Positions 53,712 through 63,159 of a stretch of 64,000 bases of DNA are shown piece by piece. Each line of letters opens with the position of its first letter. The stretch's first letter is position 1. This DNA is from Aquirhabdus sp. GTDB lineage: Bacteria > Pseudomonadota > Gammaproteobacteria > Pseudomonadales > Moraxellaceae. The stretch is taken from positions 119,510-183,509 of the forward strand of contig JASLHI010000005.1 of NCBI GenBank assembly GCA_030149815.1. The letters are read 5' to 3'. Position numbers and translations under genes: made by a program. Below the pieces are notes generated by a model. The model had not been told where the DNA came from and made no database searches. It saw only the letters and a program-made list of their open reading frames with translations.

Positions 53712-54314
53712 TTACGGCCTATTTTGCTGTAAGTAGCTAACGATCATGTCAGTGAGTTCATTGACGACTTCATCCTGACTAATCAACGGATTGTTGCTAC
53801 TCATAAATTGCATCATGGTGAATAATGTACTATTTACAATGATATAGAACTTGATGTGCAGGTTCTGTATCGCGTGACTTTGATAATGTTTTGCAAAAAA
53901 TAATCTTCCAAAATCAAGAAAGTAACCCTGCCAGATATTCACCATTTTTTGTACGGGTAAACGATGCCAGTTTTTGGCAATTTCTAAAAATAATCGATCA
54001 CTCTGACCTAGCAGGTTAAATCCATACTGGATTGATTTTCTAACGATTTCATCTAAATTTTCTGCTTCAATCTGAATCACAAATTCTTGAAATTCTTTTA
54101 CAACACTATGCGTATTTTGTTCAATAAGCGCTTCAATAAGAGCTTGTTTATCGTCGTAATATTGATAAAGAGAGCCTACGCTCACACCTGCCATGTCTGC
54201 GATTTTGGGCGTGGTGACTGCATCTAAACCATATTTGCTGATGCATTTTGCGGTGGCTTCGATGAGCGTCGATACCATTTGTTGTGATCTTTCTTGTTGA
54301 GGCCGTTTTTTCAT
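53712..54314 (-). CDS. TetR family transcriptional regulator
   Basis: A 200-residue TetR regulator with the DNA-binding start (SQQMVSTLIEATAKCISKYG, then TTPKIADMAGVSVGSLYQYYDDKQALI) and a helical sensor domain. It is divergent from the MpaB-family oxygenase gene, and a perfect 22-bp palindrome lies between the two starts. It therefore very probably represses both itself and the oxygenase gene. The ligand is unknown. Confidence 0.92.
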   Translation of the reverse strand: MKKRPQQERSQQMVSTLIEATAKCISKYGLDAVTTPKIADMAGVSVGSLYQYYDDKQALIEALIEQNTHSVVKEFQEFVIQIEAENLDEIVRKSIQYGFNLLGQSDRLFLEIAKNWHRLPVQKMVNIWQGYFLDFGRLFFAKHYQSHAIQNLHIKFYIIVNSTLFTMMQFMSSNNPLISQDEVVNELTDMIVSYLQQNRP

Positions 54315-54336
54315 GGAATAGTCCTAACGCGAATTG

Positions 54337-54358
54337 AATACGAATATATATTCGTATT
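54337..54358. promoter_or_regulatory. Perfect 22-bp palindrome, likely TetR operator
   Basis: Half-site AATACGAATAT followed by its exact complement, 23 bp upstream of the tetR start and 48 bp upstream of the oxygenase start. Size, symmetry and place are typical of a TetR operator. Confidence 0.85.
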
Positions 54359-54405
54359 AGTCTCAGATTAATGCAATTGAGATCTAGATTCAAGAGAGGT
54401 TCAGC

Positions 54406-55656
54406 ATGTCAGTGGTAAAAGAATCACCCCGAAATACGCCAAAACCAGCTCGTGCAAAGCCATTTGCAGAGATCCATAAGATCCCGTTTTGGAAAAAGGT
54501 GGCATCGCCGATTTTTGGTCAACGATTTACCCCGAGTAAGTCTGAATATGATGAGCTTGTCGCGGCAGTATCAGAAGGTGATGTCCTCATGGATGAGTAT
54601 GTTGCATGGATGTTTGCCACAAATCCAAAAGTTGCCAAGCAGAAGTTCGATCAAGCGCTGAAACAAGGGGTTAGCAGTGTAGAGGATTGCCCAGATGCAT
54701 TGCGTCGGCTTTTTGAGGATGTGGAACGTGTGCCTGCATGGTTAGACCGCCAGCTACTCAAAGATGCATTATCTTTTATTCATAGTTCGGGCATTGAAGC
54801 CAATTATGTATTGCGTGATGCTGCATTGATGGGTGGGTATCTGCTTTCGGGCTTTAATCGCGCCTTAATCATGACGGGAGCCTTAAATCAGGATGCGTCT
54901 AAACGGATTGCTGAAACTTCGAAGTGGTGGATAGATTGTACTGATTATGGTGGGTTAGAGCGTTTTGGTGCGGGCTTTAAGTCGACGATGCATGTGCGAT
55001 TTATTCATGCACTCGTTCGACGGAATCTTGCCGCAAATCCAGAGTGGGATAGTAATGCATGGGGTCTGCCGATTTGTCAGATAGATATGGCTGCTACTAA
55101 CTTGGCTTTTGGATTGGTTTTTTTGGCGGGGTTAAGGGCGTTAGGCATTTTCCCAACACCCCATGAGTCGCGTAGTGTGATGCATTTATGGAAATACACT
55201 GGTTGGCTGATGGGGGTCGAGGAACGTTGGTTGGCGGATAGTGAACGCGAAGGTGCGGTGTTACTGCATCGTGCATTGTTGACGCAATCAGCGCCAGATT
55301 GGAGTAGTCAGGCATTGGGTCAGGCGTTGTCACTAGAACCATTACAACGTCATTACGCAAACTTTCCGACACTACGTCGACAATTTGATTACTATAAGCA
55401 TTTAAGTATTAATCAGTTTTTTTTGGGTGGCAGAAAAATGGAGCAATTAGGGCTTCCTGCTCATGTCTTACCTTGGTATCCGCTATTGCTTGCGCCTTTT
55501 AATGCGGTGACTTACAGTGCCCAACGAATATTACCACCACTGCGTCTTCGGTTGCAGCAGCGTGGACGTCAGGCGCAGCGTGATTTTATGAAAGTGTTTG
55601 GTGATAAAGGTTTAACAACGATTCGGCCTGACAAAAATCATCCTGCACATGTCTAA
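54406..55656 (+). CDS. MpaB/DUF2236 family heme oxygenase-like protein
   Basis: A 416-residue protein of the DUF2236/MpaB family, the group that includes latex-clearing protein and mycophenolate biosynthesis MpaB. Members are b-type heme proteins. The family region MHVRFIHALVRR (about 184-195) holds likely heme-proximal histidines, and PICQIDMAATNLAFG follows. No signal peptide is visible. The start is polar and basic. It is regulated probably by the divergent TetR through the palindrome. The substrate is unknown, and hydrocarbon or fatty-aldehyde chemistry would fit the family. Confidence 0.82.
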   Translation: MSVVKESPRNTPKPARAKPFAEIHKIPFWKKVASPIFGQRFTPSKSEYDELVAAVSEGDVLMDEYVAWMFATNPKVAKQKFDQALKQGVSSVEDCPDALRRLFEDVERVPAWLDRQLLKDALSFIHSSGIEANYVLRDAALMGGYLLSGFNRALIMTGALNQDASKRIAETSKWWIDCTDYGGLERFGAGFKSTMHVRFIHALVRRNLAANPEWDSNAWGLPICQIDMAATNLAFGLVFLAGLRALGIFPTPHESRSVMHLWKYTGWLMGVEERWLADSEREGAVLLHRALLTQSAPDWSSQALGQALSLEPLQRHYANFPTLRRQFDYYKHLSINQFFLGGRKMEQLGLPAHVLPWYPLLLAPFNAVTYSAQRILPPLRLRLQQRGRQAQRDFMKVFGDKGLTTIRPDKNHPAHV

Positions 55657-55789
55657 AACTGAGTGCTGAGATTTTGCATGTTATTGTTAAGAGAACGTGC
55701 TTTCTTGCCATAGCGACTTGTTATCGTTTGTCGATAATGACTTGGAACATTATTTTTATCTTGAAGTATAAATTCGGGAATGTAAACGC

Positions 55790-56620
55790 ATGAACTCATT
55801 GAAAGGTAAGACGATCTTTATCACAGGTGGTAGTCGTGGTATTGGTCGAGCGATTGCACTACGTGCAGCACGTGATGGTGCGAATGTCGTCATCGCTGCC
55901 AAAACAGCCGTTGCAACTGAGAAATTGGAAGGCACTGTTTATAGCGTAGCTGAAGAAGTGGTCGCTGCTGGTGGTCAAGCATTGCCGCTGATTGTTGATG
56001 TGCGTGAGCAAGATCAGGTTGTTGCAGCAATAGAGCAAGCGGTGAAGCAATTTGGTGGGATTGATATTTTGGTCAATAACGCAGGTGCGATTAATCTGGT
56101 GGGCGTGGAATCAACTCCACTGAAAAAATATGATCTGATTCAAACGATCAACCATCGTGCAACATTCATCTGTGCGCAAGCAGCGTTGCCGTATTTAAAG
56201 AAATCGGAAAATGGCCATATTCTGAGCTTGTCACCGCCGATTAATATGGCGCCGCACTGGCTTAGACCTTTTGCGCCTTATACCTTGTCTAAATATGGCA
56301 TGACGATTCTGACGTTGGGGATGGCAGAAGAGTTCCGTGATTATGGGATCGCGTGCAACACCTTGTGGCCAGCAACCTATATTGCTACGGCAGCAGTTGC
56401 GGTGAATTTAGGTGGTGATACCACCCTGCAAGTGAGCCGTAAACCTGAGATTATGGCGGATGCGGCTTATGCGATTTTCACAAGTAATAAAGGTTCGCTG
56501 ACAGGTGAGTCGTTGACTGATGAAGAGGCCTTGGCAAAAGTGGGTGTGACTGATCTCACGCATTATGCGTGCATGCCAGAAAATGCAGATAAACTGCAAA
56601 AGGACTTTTTCTTGGACTAA
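55790..56620 (+). CDS. SDR family NAD(P)-dependent oxidoreductase (HSDL2-like)
   Basis: A 276-residue short-chain dehydrogenase. The nucleotide-binding TGGSRGIGRAIA (12-23), NNAGAI (about 93-98), catalytic YTLSKYGM and the region after it are intact. The sequence after SRGIG and the SLSPPINMAPHW stretch resemble the HSDL2-type group, whose substrates are fatty or terpenoid alcohols. It lies downstream of the MpaB gene by 133 bp and may share its regulation. A terminator follows. Confidence 0.88.
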   Translation: MNSLKGKTIFITGGSRGIGRAIALRAARDGANVVIAAKTAVATEKLEGTVYSVAEEVVAAGGQALPLIVDVREQDQVVAAIEQAVKQFGGIDILVNNAGAINLVGVESTPLKKYDLIQTINHRATFICAQAALPYLKKSENGHILSLSPPINMAPHWLRPFAPYTLSKYGMTILTLGMAEEFRDYGIACNTLWPATYIATAAVAVNLGGDTTLQVSRKPEIMADAAYAIFTSNKGSLTGESLTDEEALAKVGVTDLTHYACMPENADKLQKDFFLD

Positions 56621-56648
56621 TTTTTAGTCATCCTGTTGAGATTTATTC

Positions 56649-56678
56649 AAAAATGATCGGCGTGAGTCGGTCATTTTT
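56649..56678 (+). terminator. Terminator after the SDR gene
   Basis: An 11-bp stem (AAAAATGATCG with TCGGTCATTTTT, one G-T pair) and an eight-base loop precede a T-run. A near-identical hairpin follows the next gene at 57806-57835. Confidence 0.85.
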
Positions 56679-56811
56679 TTTGCATTTTTTATGGTTTTTT
56701 ATGTAATTTATGTATACTAAATACATCTTTTCTAAAGTTAAGCTTATATGGATATGCTTATTACGATATTAGTTAGATAGGTTGTGAGAATATTAAAAAT
56801 GGAGATAAAGA

Positions 56812-57792
56812 TTGAACAGGATGTTTAAACTGCTTTTTGTCAGTGCAATGCTAACTACAACCGCAACATCGTACGCCAGCCAAAAACTCTGCGTTTTTGA
56901 TCCTTTGGGGACTCAAGGTGATGCCTATTTTTTTATGAAAGACTATGCCGTTGCTGCCAAGCAATGGGGTGCTGACATTACTTTAAAAGCATATACAGAC
57001 GATGCAAAAGCGAATGATGACTTTAAGTTAGGCAAATGTGATGCGCTTGCGACAACAGGGATTCGTACGCGGCAATTTAATAATTTTAGTGGTTCGATTG
57101 ATTCGGCTGGTGGTGTGCCTAACGATGATGTTGCCAAAACGGTAATTGCTCTGATGGCAAATCCTAAACTGGCCAATGAAATGATCAGTCAAGATACCGA
57201 GGTTGTTGGTGTTTCTCCGTTAGGTATGGCATATGCGATTATCAATGATCGCAATATCAATTCTATGGCAAAGATGAATGGTAAGCGTTTTGGAATCTTG
57301 GAATATGATACAGCTCAGAGGTTGATTGTTGAGAAAATGGGTGCTGAACCAGTGCCTGTGACGTTATCAACCATGGCAAACCAGTACAATGCGGGTAAGT
57401 TGGATATTGTGGATCTACCCATTTATGCCTATAAAGCACTAGGTTTTAAAAATGCAAGTATTCTGAATTATCCAGTCGCATATCTCACCACACAAATCAC
57501 GATTCATCCTGCAAAATTCCCAGATGACTATGGACAAAAAAGTCGTACTTGGACAGCAAGTCAACTTGAACGCCAGTTTAAAACGATTAACCAACTGGTC
57601 AAAAATGTTGATCCTAAAGTCTGGGTTAATACTGCTCCAACCGATGTAATTTATGCCAATAAACTGCTTCGTTTTGCCCGCATGAGTATGGCAAAAGAGG
57701 GGGCGTATAGTCCACGAATGATGTCTATTTTGAAGAAAACACGTTGTGTGAAAGATCCAACAAATTTTGAATGCACATTGCATGATGAATAA
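56812..57792 (+). CDS. AdeT-like putative solute-binding protein
   Basis: A 326-residue periplasmic protein of the AdeT1/2 family (putative solute-binding), found widely in Acinetobacter and once linked to multidrug efflux, a role that is disputed. It has a signal peptide (MFKLLFVSAMLTTTATSYAS) and a periplasmic-binding-protein fold with the start LCVFDPLGTQGDAYFFM. The frame begins with TTG at 56812, which has GGAG at a spacing of seven. The ATG at 56821 lacks good spacing. The ligand is unknown. Confidence 0.85.
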   Translation: MNRMFKLLFVSAMLTTTATSYASQKLCVFDPLGTQGDAYFFMKDYAVAAKQWGADITLKAYTDDAKANDDFKLGKCDALATTGIRTRQFNNFSGSIDSAGGVPNDDVAKTVIALMANPKLANEMISQDTEVVGVSPLGMAYAIINDRNINSMAKMNGKRFGILEYDTAQRLIVEKMGAEPVPVTLSTMANQYNAGKLDIVDLPIYAYKALGFKNASILNYPVAYLTTQITIHPAKFPDDYGQKSRTWTASQLERQFKTINQLVKNVDPKVWVNTAPTDVIYANKLLRFARMSMAKEGAYSPRMMSILKKTRCVKDPTNFECTLHDE

Positions 57793-57805
57793 ACAAGTCA
57801 TGGTT

Positions 57806-57835
57806 AAGAATGATCGGCGAGAGTCGGTCATTTTT
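57806..57835 (+). terminator. Terminator after the AdeT-like gene
   Basis: An 11-bp stem (AAGAATGATCG with TCGGTCATTTTT, G-T pairs) precedes a T7 run. It is almost identical to the hairpin at 56649. Confidence 0.85.
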
Positions 57836-57929
57836 TTGGATTTTTGCTGAATGTTATAGGGAATAATCTGATTTTGGTGCAGGATGAATCAACCATATCG
57901 ATAAAAATCAGGAGTATGGGAGTGAGAAA

Positions 57930-58211
57930 TTAGATTTCCTTATTACCTGCTATGTCTATTGAAAGAATCAGGTCGATGGGTAGGTCAATTAATTCATCCG
58001 TGATTGTTTTAAAAATCACATCTATTGTGGAATATCCGAAATTAATACTTTTGATTTTGACTAAGTTATGTGATTGAACATCTCCAATCATTTTGATATT
58101 AAAGTAGCAATCCTCTCGAGCACACCAAATCAAAAACTGATTGATTGCCAATTGTTCGCCGCAGGATAGCTCGCTATATGTGTGCAGGTCTGGTGTTTTT
58201 GGTGTAGTCAT
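57930..58211 (-). CDS. Hypothetical protein, 93 residues
   Basis: A 93-residue acidic protein with three cysteines near the start (C17, C30 and C35: SCGEQLAINQFLIWCAREDCYF) and strands afterwards. No family is recognised. AAAGGATAAATTAAA precedes the ATG on the minus strand, giving a reasonable ribosome site. It is divergent from prfC. A real small gene is likely, but function cannot be given. Confidence 0.5.
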   Translation of the reverse strand: MTTPKTPDLHTYSELSCGEQLAINQFLIWCAREDCYFNIKMIGDVQSHNLVKIKSINFGYSTIDVIFKTITDELIDLPIDLILSIDIAGNKEI

Positions 58212-58389
58212 TTTAATTTATCCTTTTTTTATTTGATTCAAGCGATCAGCTACATAAAAAGGTTTCAGTTCATCAAAAGTTTACTAATGCTATAATATGG
58301 CATATTCACGCCAACATGATGTAAAAATCTCTGGTAGCATTTTTATTTGTGTACATCAGTATGTACATATAATCAGATTACGTTTAAAT

Positions 58390-59979
58390 ATGACCGAACA
58401 AATTCTTGAAGAAATCAACGTTAGGCGCACTTTTGCCATCATTTCTCACCCTGATGCGGGTAAAACCACCATTACTGAGAAGCTCCTGCTTTGGGGTAAA
58501 GCGATTGCTGTTGCAGGAACGGTGAAAAGCCGTAAGAGTGATCGCCATGCGACCTCTGACTGGATGGAGATGGAAAAAGAGCGCGGTATTTCGATTACCA
58601 CGTCGGTGATGCAGTTTCCTTATCGTGATCATATTATTAATCTCCTCGACACCCCAGGGCACGAAGATTTCAGTGAAGACACGTATCGCACGTTGACCGC
58701 TGTCGACTCAGCGCTGATGGTGATTGATGGTGCAAAAGGCGTTGAGGAGCGCACGATCAAGCTGATGGATGTCTGTCGCATGCGCGATACGCCGATCATT
58801 TCCTTCGTCAATAAGCTCGACCGTGAGATTCGTGAGCCGCTGGAGTTGCTCGACGAAATTGAAAACGTCATGAAGATCAAATGTGTGCCAATTACATGGC
58901 CAATGGGTAAAGGCCGTGATTTTGTCGGCGTCTATCACTTAGCAGAAGATCGTGTTTATTTATATCAAGCAGGACATGGTTCAGAAATCGTCGAAATTGA
59001 AACCCGTCAAGGTTACGATCATCCTGATATTCGTGAGCGCATGGGGCAAGAATTTGCACGTTTTGAAGAGTCCTTAGAACTGGTGCAAGTCGCAAGCGAT
59101 CCGTTTGATGAAGAACTATTTTTAGCAGGGAAACAAACGCCTGTATTATTTGGTACTGCGTTGGGTAATTTCGGTGTGGATCAAGTGTTGAATGCGTTTG
59201 TCGATTGGGCACCAAAGCCAAAAGATCATCCAGCAGTTCAGCGCACTGTCGCGGCAAGCGAAACTGGTTTTAGTGGTTTTGTATTTAAGATTCAGGCCAA
59301 TATGGATCCGAAACATCGTGACCGTATTGCGTTTATGCGGATTTGTTCAGGTAAATATGAAAAAGGCGTGAAGATGCAACACGTCCGTGTTGGTAAAGAA
59401 ATCCGTATTTCTGATGCGCTAACTTTCCTTGCAGGCGAGCGTGCACATTTAGAAGAGGCGTGGCCTGGTGATATTATTGGTCTGCATAATCACGGCACGA
59501 TTCAGATTGGTGATACGTTTACCGCAGGTGAAAAACTAAATTTTACAGGTATTCCGCACTTTGCGCCTGAAATGTTCCGCCGTGTTCGCTTAAAAGATCC
59601 TTTGAAATCCAAGCAATTACAAAAAGGCTTGAAAGAGTTATCTGAAGAAGGTGCGACTCAGGTCTTTATGCCATTTAACTCCAACGATCTGATTCTCGGT
59701 GCGGTGGGTGTACTTCAGTTTGAAGTCGTCGCGTTCCGTCTGAAAGAAGAGTACAAAGTCGACTGCGTCTACGAGCCAATTACGATTTCGACGGTGCGCT
59801 GGGTATCGTCAGATGATGAACGTAAGTTTGAGGAATTTAAGAAAAAAGCTCATGATCAACTATCACAAGATGGCGGTGGTTTCTTAACTTATCTTGCACC
59901 GAGTCGGGTGAACTTACAGTTGATGCAAGAGCGTTGGCCTGACATTCAGTTCCGTGCGACGCGAGAGCATCGCGAGTAA
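58390..59979 (+). CDS. prfC: Peptide chain release factor 3
   Basis: RF3 is the GTPase that removes RF1/RF2 from the ribosome after termination. From the ATG at 58390 it has 529 residues, the usual length. The G motifs are SHPDAGKTT (G1), DTPGHEDF (G3) and NKLD (G4). The start reads MTEQILEEINVRRTFAIISH. The frame extends 31 codons upstream, but that part is unlike the family. Domains II and III follow (VFKIQANMDPKHRDR, LKSKQLQKGLKEL). Confidence 0.97.
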   Translation: MTEQILEEINVRRTFAIISHPDAGKTTITEKLLLWGKAIAVAGTVKSRKSDRHATSDWMEMEKERGISITTSVMQFPYRDHIINLLDTPGHEDFSEDTYRTLTAVDSALMVIDGAKGVEERTIKLMDVCRMRDTPIISFVNKLDREIREPLELLDEIENVMKIKCVPITWPMGKGRDFVGVYHLAEDRVYLYQAGHGSEIVEIETRQGYDHPDIRERMGQEFARFEESLELVQVASDPFDEELFLAGKQTPVLFGTALGNFGVDQVLNAFVDWAPKPKDHPAVQRTVAASETGFSGFVFKIQANMDPKHRDRIAFMRICSGKYEKGVKMQHVRVGKEIRISDALTFLAGERAHLEEAWPGDIIGLHNHGTIQIGDTFTAGEKLNFTGIPHFAPEMFRRVRLKDPLKSKQLQKGLKELSEEGATQVFMPFNSNDLILGAVGVLQFEVVAFRLKEEYKVDCVYEPITISTVRWVSSDDERKFEEFKKKAHDQLSQDGGGFLTYLAPSRVNLQLMQERWPDIQFRATREHRE

Positions 59980-60026
59980 CGATTAAACTCGGATCATTAA
60001 CCTGAAGCGAATGGGAAGATTTACCC

Positions 60027-60872
60027 ATGCCTGTAGCCTTAATTGATACGCACACTCATTTCGATGTTGAGGATTTTGATCAAGATCGAATTGAGCTTGC
60101 GGCGAACGCGAGTCAACATGGTGTACAGGCGCTGATCTTGATCGGCTATTTGGCAAAATATTTTGATCGTCTGCATCTGGTACAAGACCAATTAAATCAA
60201 CAACAAAATAGCCCAATCACTTTGCTTGCGCCAGGTCTTCATCCTTTTTATATCCAACAGCACGACAATGATCATTTAGTAAAACTGGATGATTTTTTAA
60301 AATCTAATCCGTGTGTTGCGGTTGGTGAAATTGGCTTGGATACCTTTACTACTGAAATGAAGCAACCCACGGTCTATCAACGCCAAAAAGATTTTTTTAG
60401 TCAGCAGATTGAGATCGCAAAACAGCATAACTTGCCTGTTCTGCTGCATATTCGTCGTGCACATGCTGATTCATTGGCGATTTTGAAACAGCATCAGTTT
60501 AAACAGGGCGGGATTGCTCATGCTTTTGGTGGTGGCATTGAAGAAGCCAAAGCGTTTATTAAACTCGGTTTTAAATTGGGTATCAATGGCTTAGTCACCG
60601 ATCCAAATGCCAAGCGACTGCGTACCGTGGTACAAGCGGTCGGTGCAGAACATCTAGTTTTAGAAACGGATTGTCCTGATATGACGCCGATCTGCTGTCG
60701 TGTGGCAGGTGAGGCGCATATGCGCAATACACCTGTGAATTTGCCTGCGGTGCTGGATGAGCTTTCTATTTTATTGAGGATGGATCAACAACTGTTGGCA
60801 GAAAAACTTTGGCAAAATACCAGCCAATGTCTGGCATTAGATTGGAACTATGGCAATGCAAGAATCTGTTGA
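60027..60872 (+). CDS. TatD family hydrolase (metal-dependent deoxyribonuclease)
   Basis: A 281-residue TIM-barrel hydrolase with the metal motifs DTHTHFD (residues 7-13), GEIGLD, HIRRAH and ETDCPDM. TatD proteins are 3'-5' exonucleases that act on DNA in repair. The paralogues YcfH and YjjV are close relatives. It overlaps or abuts tcdA downstream and follows prfC by 47 bp on the same strand, so prfC-tatD-tcdA may be one operon. Confidence 0.9.
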   Translation: MPVALIDTHTHFDVEDFDQDRIELAANASQHGVQALILIGYLAKYFDRLHLVQDQLNQQQNSPITLLAPGLHPFYIQQHDNDHLVKLDDFLKSNPCVAVGEIGLDTFTTEMKQPTVYQRQKDFFSQQIEIAKQHNLPVLLHIRRAHADSLAILKQHQFKQGGIAHAFGGGIEEAKAFIKLGFKLGINGLVTDPNAKRLRTVVQAVGAEHLVLETDCPDMTPICCRVAGEAHMRNTPVNLPAVLDELSILLRMDQQLLAEKLWQNTSQCLALDWNYGNARIC

Positions 60873-60879
60873 GCAATCA

Positions 60880-61677
60880 ATGTCTGAAAACTATCCAGAA
60901 AATCATGTTGATGATCAATACGCCCGTCGTTTTGGCGGTGCATCAAAAGTCTATGGCGCGCAAGCATTTTCCAAGTTTGAAAGTGCTCATGTCATGGTTA
61001 TTGGCATTGGTGGTGTTGGTTCATGGGCGGTTGAAGCGTTAGCACGCAGTGGTGTTGGAGAACTGACGCTCGTTGATATGGATGTGCTGGTTGAATCCAA
61101 TGTAAATCGTCAATTGCCTGCACTGACTGAAACCTTTGGGCATGACAAAGTTCGTGTGATGGCAGAGCGCGCGCGTAGCATTAATCCGCGTATCAAAATT
61201 AATTTAGTCGATGATTTTCTCACGCCTGAAAATGTTAAAGACTTATTAGCCAATAAACCTCACATGGTGTTGGATTGTATTGATGATGTCAAAGCGAAAA
61301 TTGCACTGATCTGGCATTGTCGTTTTAATAAAATTCCACTGATTGTGTCAGGCGGGGCAGGCGGTAAGATCGACCCGCTAAAAGTGCGTGTTGCGGATTT
61401 ATCGCAAACTGAACAAGATCCGATGCTAGCTAAAATTCGTCGTGAATTACGAACGCATGGCATGTGCAAGAAACCAAAAGAGAAATTTGGGATTACTTGT
61501 GTTTATTCGATCGATAATCCATTTGTGCCTGATAGTAGTTGCAACGCAGGTGGATTGCAATGCGGCGGCTATGGTTCTGCGGTGACGGTAACATCGGTGT
61601 TTGGGATGGTTGCTGCCGCAGAAGTATTGAAACGTTTGGAGAAGCTCAAGAGCCTAAAAGAAATTCCATCTACATAG
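60880..61677 (+). CDS. tcdA: tRNA threonylcarbamoyladenosine dehydratase TcdA
   Basis: TcdA (CsdL) uses ATP to cyclise t6A to ct6A on tRNA, the step after the TsaB-dependent modification encoded at 644. The protein has the E1-like GIGGVGSWAVEALARSG fold, the DMDVLVESNVNRQ adenylation region, and NAGGLQCGGYGSA near the end. From 60880 it has 265 residues. A start at 60850 would overlap the hydrolase gene by 23 bases and add ten residues. Either is possible. I chose 60880 for its GAG site and family length. The stop codon TAG lies within a dispersed repeat. Confidence 0.93.
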   Translation: MSENYPENHVDDQYARRFGGASKVYGAQAFSKFESAHVMVIGIGGVGSWAVEALARSGVGELTLVDMDVLVESNVNRQLPALTETFGHDKVRVMAERARSINPRIKINLVDDFLTPENVKDLLANKPHMVLDCIDDVKAKIALIWHCRFNKIPLIVSGGAGGKIDPLKVRVADLSQTEQDPMLAKIRRELRTHGMCKKPKEKFGITCVYSIDNPFVPDSSCNAGGLQCGGYGSAVTVTSVFGMVAAAEVLKRLEKLKSLKEIPST

Positions 61678-61702
61678 TTCACTGAGCTTGTCGAAGATAA
61701 TG
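61673..61702. repeat. Single arm of the TGAGCTTGTCGAA dispersed repeat
   Basis: CATAGTTCACTGAGCTTGTC followed by GAA and a decayed end matches the arms at 14177, 14285 and 37638. It supplies the tcdA stop codon. Confidence 0.7.
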
Positions 61703-61728
61703 GCTATCTTTAATAATCGATAAGTAAT

Positions 61729-61758
61729 AAAAAACGAGCCAAATCAGGCTCGTTTTTT
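61729..61758. terminator. Bidirectional rho-independent terminator
   Basis: A perfect 12-bp stem (AAAAAACGAGCC and complement) with a six-base loop and T/A runs on both sides lies between the convergent tcdA and thiolase genes. Confidence 0.92.
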
Positions 61759-61778
61759 ACATCATGTTGACGCTTTGA

Positions 61779-62957
61779 TTAGACCAACTCAATCGCCACC
61801 GCAGTTGCTTCACCACCGCCAATACACAGTGCTGCAATACCTTTCTTGCCGCCAGTACGTTTGAGTGCATGGATCAGCGTCAGGATGATGCGTGAACCCG
61901 TTGAACCAACTGGATGGCCCAGCGCACAAGCACCACCATTAATATTCACTTTTTCTGCATCGAGGCTATATTTGTCAATAGCCGCCATAGTGACCATTGC
62001 AAATGCTTCATTGATTTCCCACAGATCAACTTCACTCGCAGACCAACCAGTTTTGTTCAATACTTTTTGAATCGCGCCAACTGGTGCAATCGTGAATTCA
62101 CTAGGATGTTGTGAGTTTGATGCAGTCGCCAGAATGCGTGCTAATGGCTGTGCGCCCTTCGCTTGGGCTGTTGATTCACGCATTAATACGAGTGCAGATG
62201 CACCATCACTAATCGAACTTGCGTTAGCAGCAGTGATCGTACCGTCTTTTGCAAATGCAGGTTTCAGCGTAGGGATTTTGTCCAACTTTGCATTGAGTGG
62301 TTGTTCGTCTTGTGCAACTTCAACATCACCACCACGACCTTTGACAGATACTGGAACGATTTCGTCTTTAAAGTAACCTTCAGTGATTGCAGTTTGAGCG
62401 CGTTTTAGTGAACGAATTGCAAAATCATCCATTTGTTCGCGAGTGTAGTTCAATGTGTTTGCAGTATCTTGTGCAAAAGAACCCATCAAACGACCAGTTT
62501 CAGCATCTTCCAAACCGTCGAAGAACATATGATCTTTGATTTCGCCATGACCCATGCGGTAGCCGCCGCGCGCTTTAGGGAGTAAGTATGGTGCATTAGT
62601 CATAGACTCCATACCGCCTGCGACAACGATATCAGCACTTTCAGCTTTAAGCATATCGGCAGCTTGCATAACGGCTTTCATGCCTGAACCACAAAGCTTA
62701 TTAATCGTTACTGCAGCGGTTGTATCTGGCAAGCCCGCTTTACGCATCGCTTGACGTGCTGGACCTTGTTTTAGACCAGCAGGGAGTACACAGCCCATGA
62801 TGACTTCTTGAATATCGCCAGCTTGTAAACCCGCACGTTCAACAGCTGCACGGATAACCACAGCACCGAGTTCAGGCGCAGTTACGCTAGCAAGCGAGCC
62901 TTGAAAACCACCCATAGCAGTACGTGCACCGCCAACGATTACGATTGATTCACTCAT
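61779..62957 (-). CDS. Acetyl-CoA C-acetyltransferase (thiolase)
   Basis: A 392-residue thiolase that condenses two acetyl-CoA or cleaves acetoacetyl-CoA. The nucleophile is C89 in NKLCGSGMKAV. The histidine is in GGACALGHPVGSTGSR and the second cysteine in CIGGGEA. The length and motif set are of the biosynthetic type (AtoB/PhaA-like), but a FadA-type role cannot be excluded. It stands alone on the minus strand without a beta-oxidation operon. Confidence 0.94.
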   Translation of the reverse strand: MSESIVIVGGARTAMGGFQGSLASVTAPELGAVVIRAAVERAGLQAGDIQEVIMGCVLPAGLKQGPARQAMRKAGLPDTTAAVTINKLCGSGMKAVMQAADMLKAESADIVVAGGMESMTNAPYLLPKARGGYRMGHGEIKDHMFFDGLEDAETGRLMGSFAQDTANTLNYTREQMDDFAIRSLKRAQTAITEGYFKDEIVPVSVKGRGGDVEVAQDEQPLNAKLDKIPTLKPAFAKDGTITAANASSISDGASALVLMRESTAQAKGAQPLARILATASNSQHPSEFTIAPVGAIQKVLNKTGWSASEVDLWEINEAFAMVTMAAIDKYSLDAEKVNINGGACALGHPVGSTGSRIILTLIHALKRTGGKKGIAALCIGGGEATAVAIELV

Positions 62958-63159
62958 GAGTTACTCCGAGTCTAGAACAAAAAAATAAGCCTTAGCATGA
63001 ATTGTTCAAACTAAAGTTGAATAAAATAACAGCGAATATGATGCTTTCAGCTATATTGAGCCTATGATACAAAATCCAAGCTCATCACGTCGCAAATATG
63101 GGTGACTAGTATGATCATTTTTGGCAAAAAAGCATTAGCGTAAAAAACCATTTAAGCAT

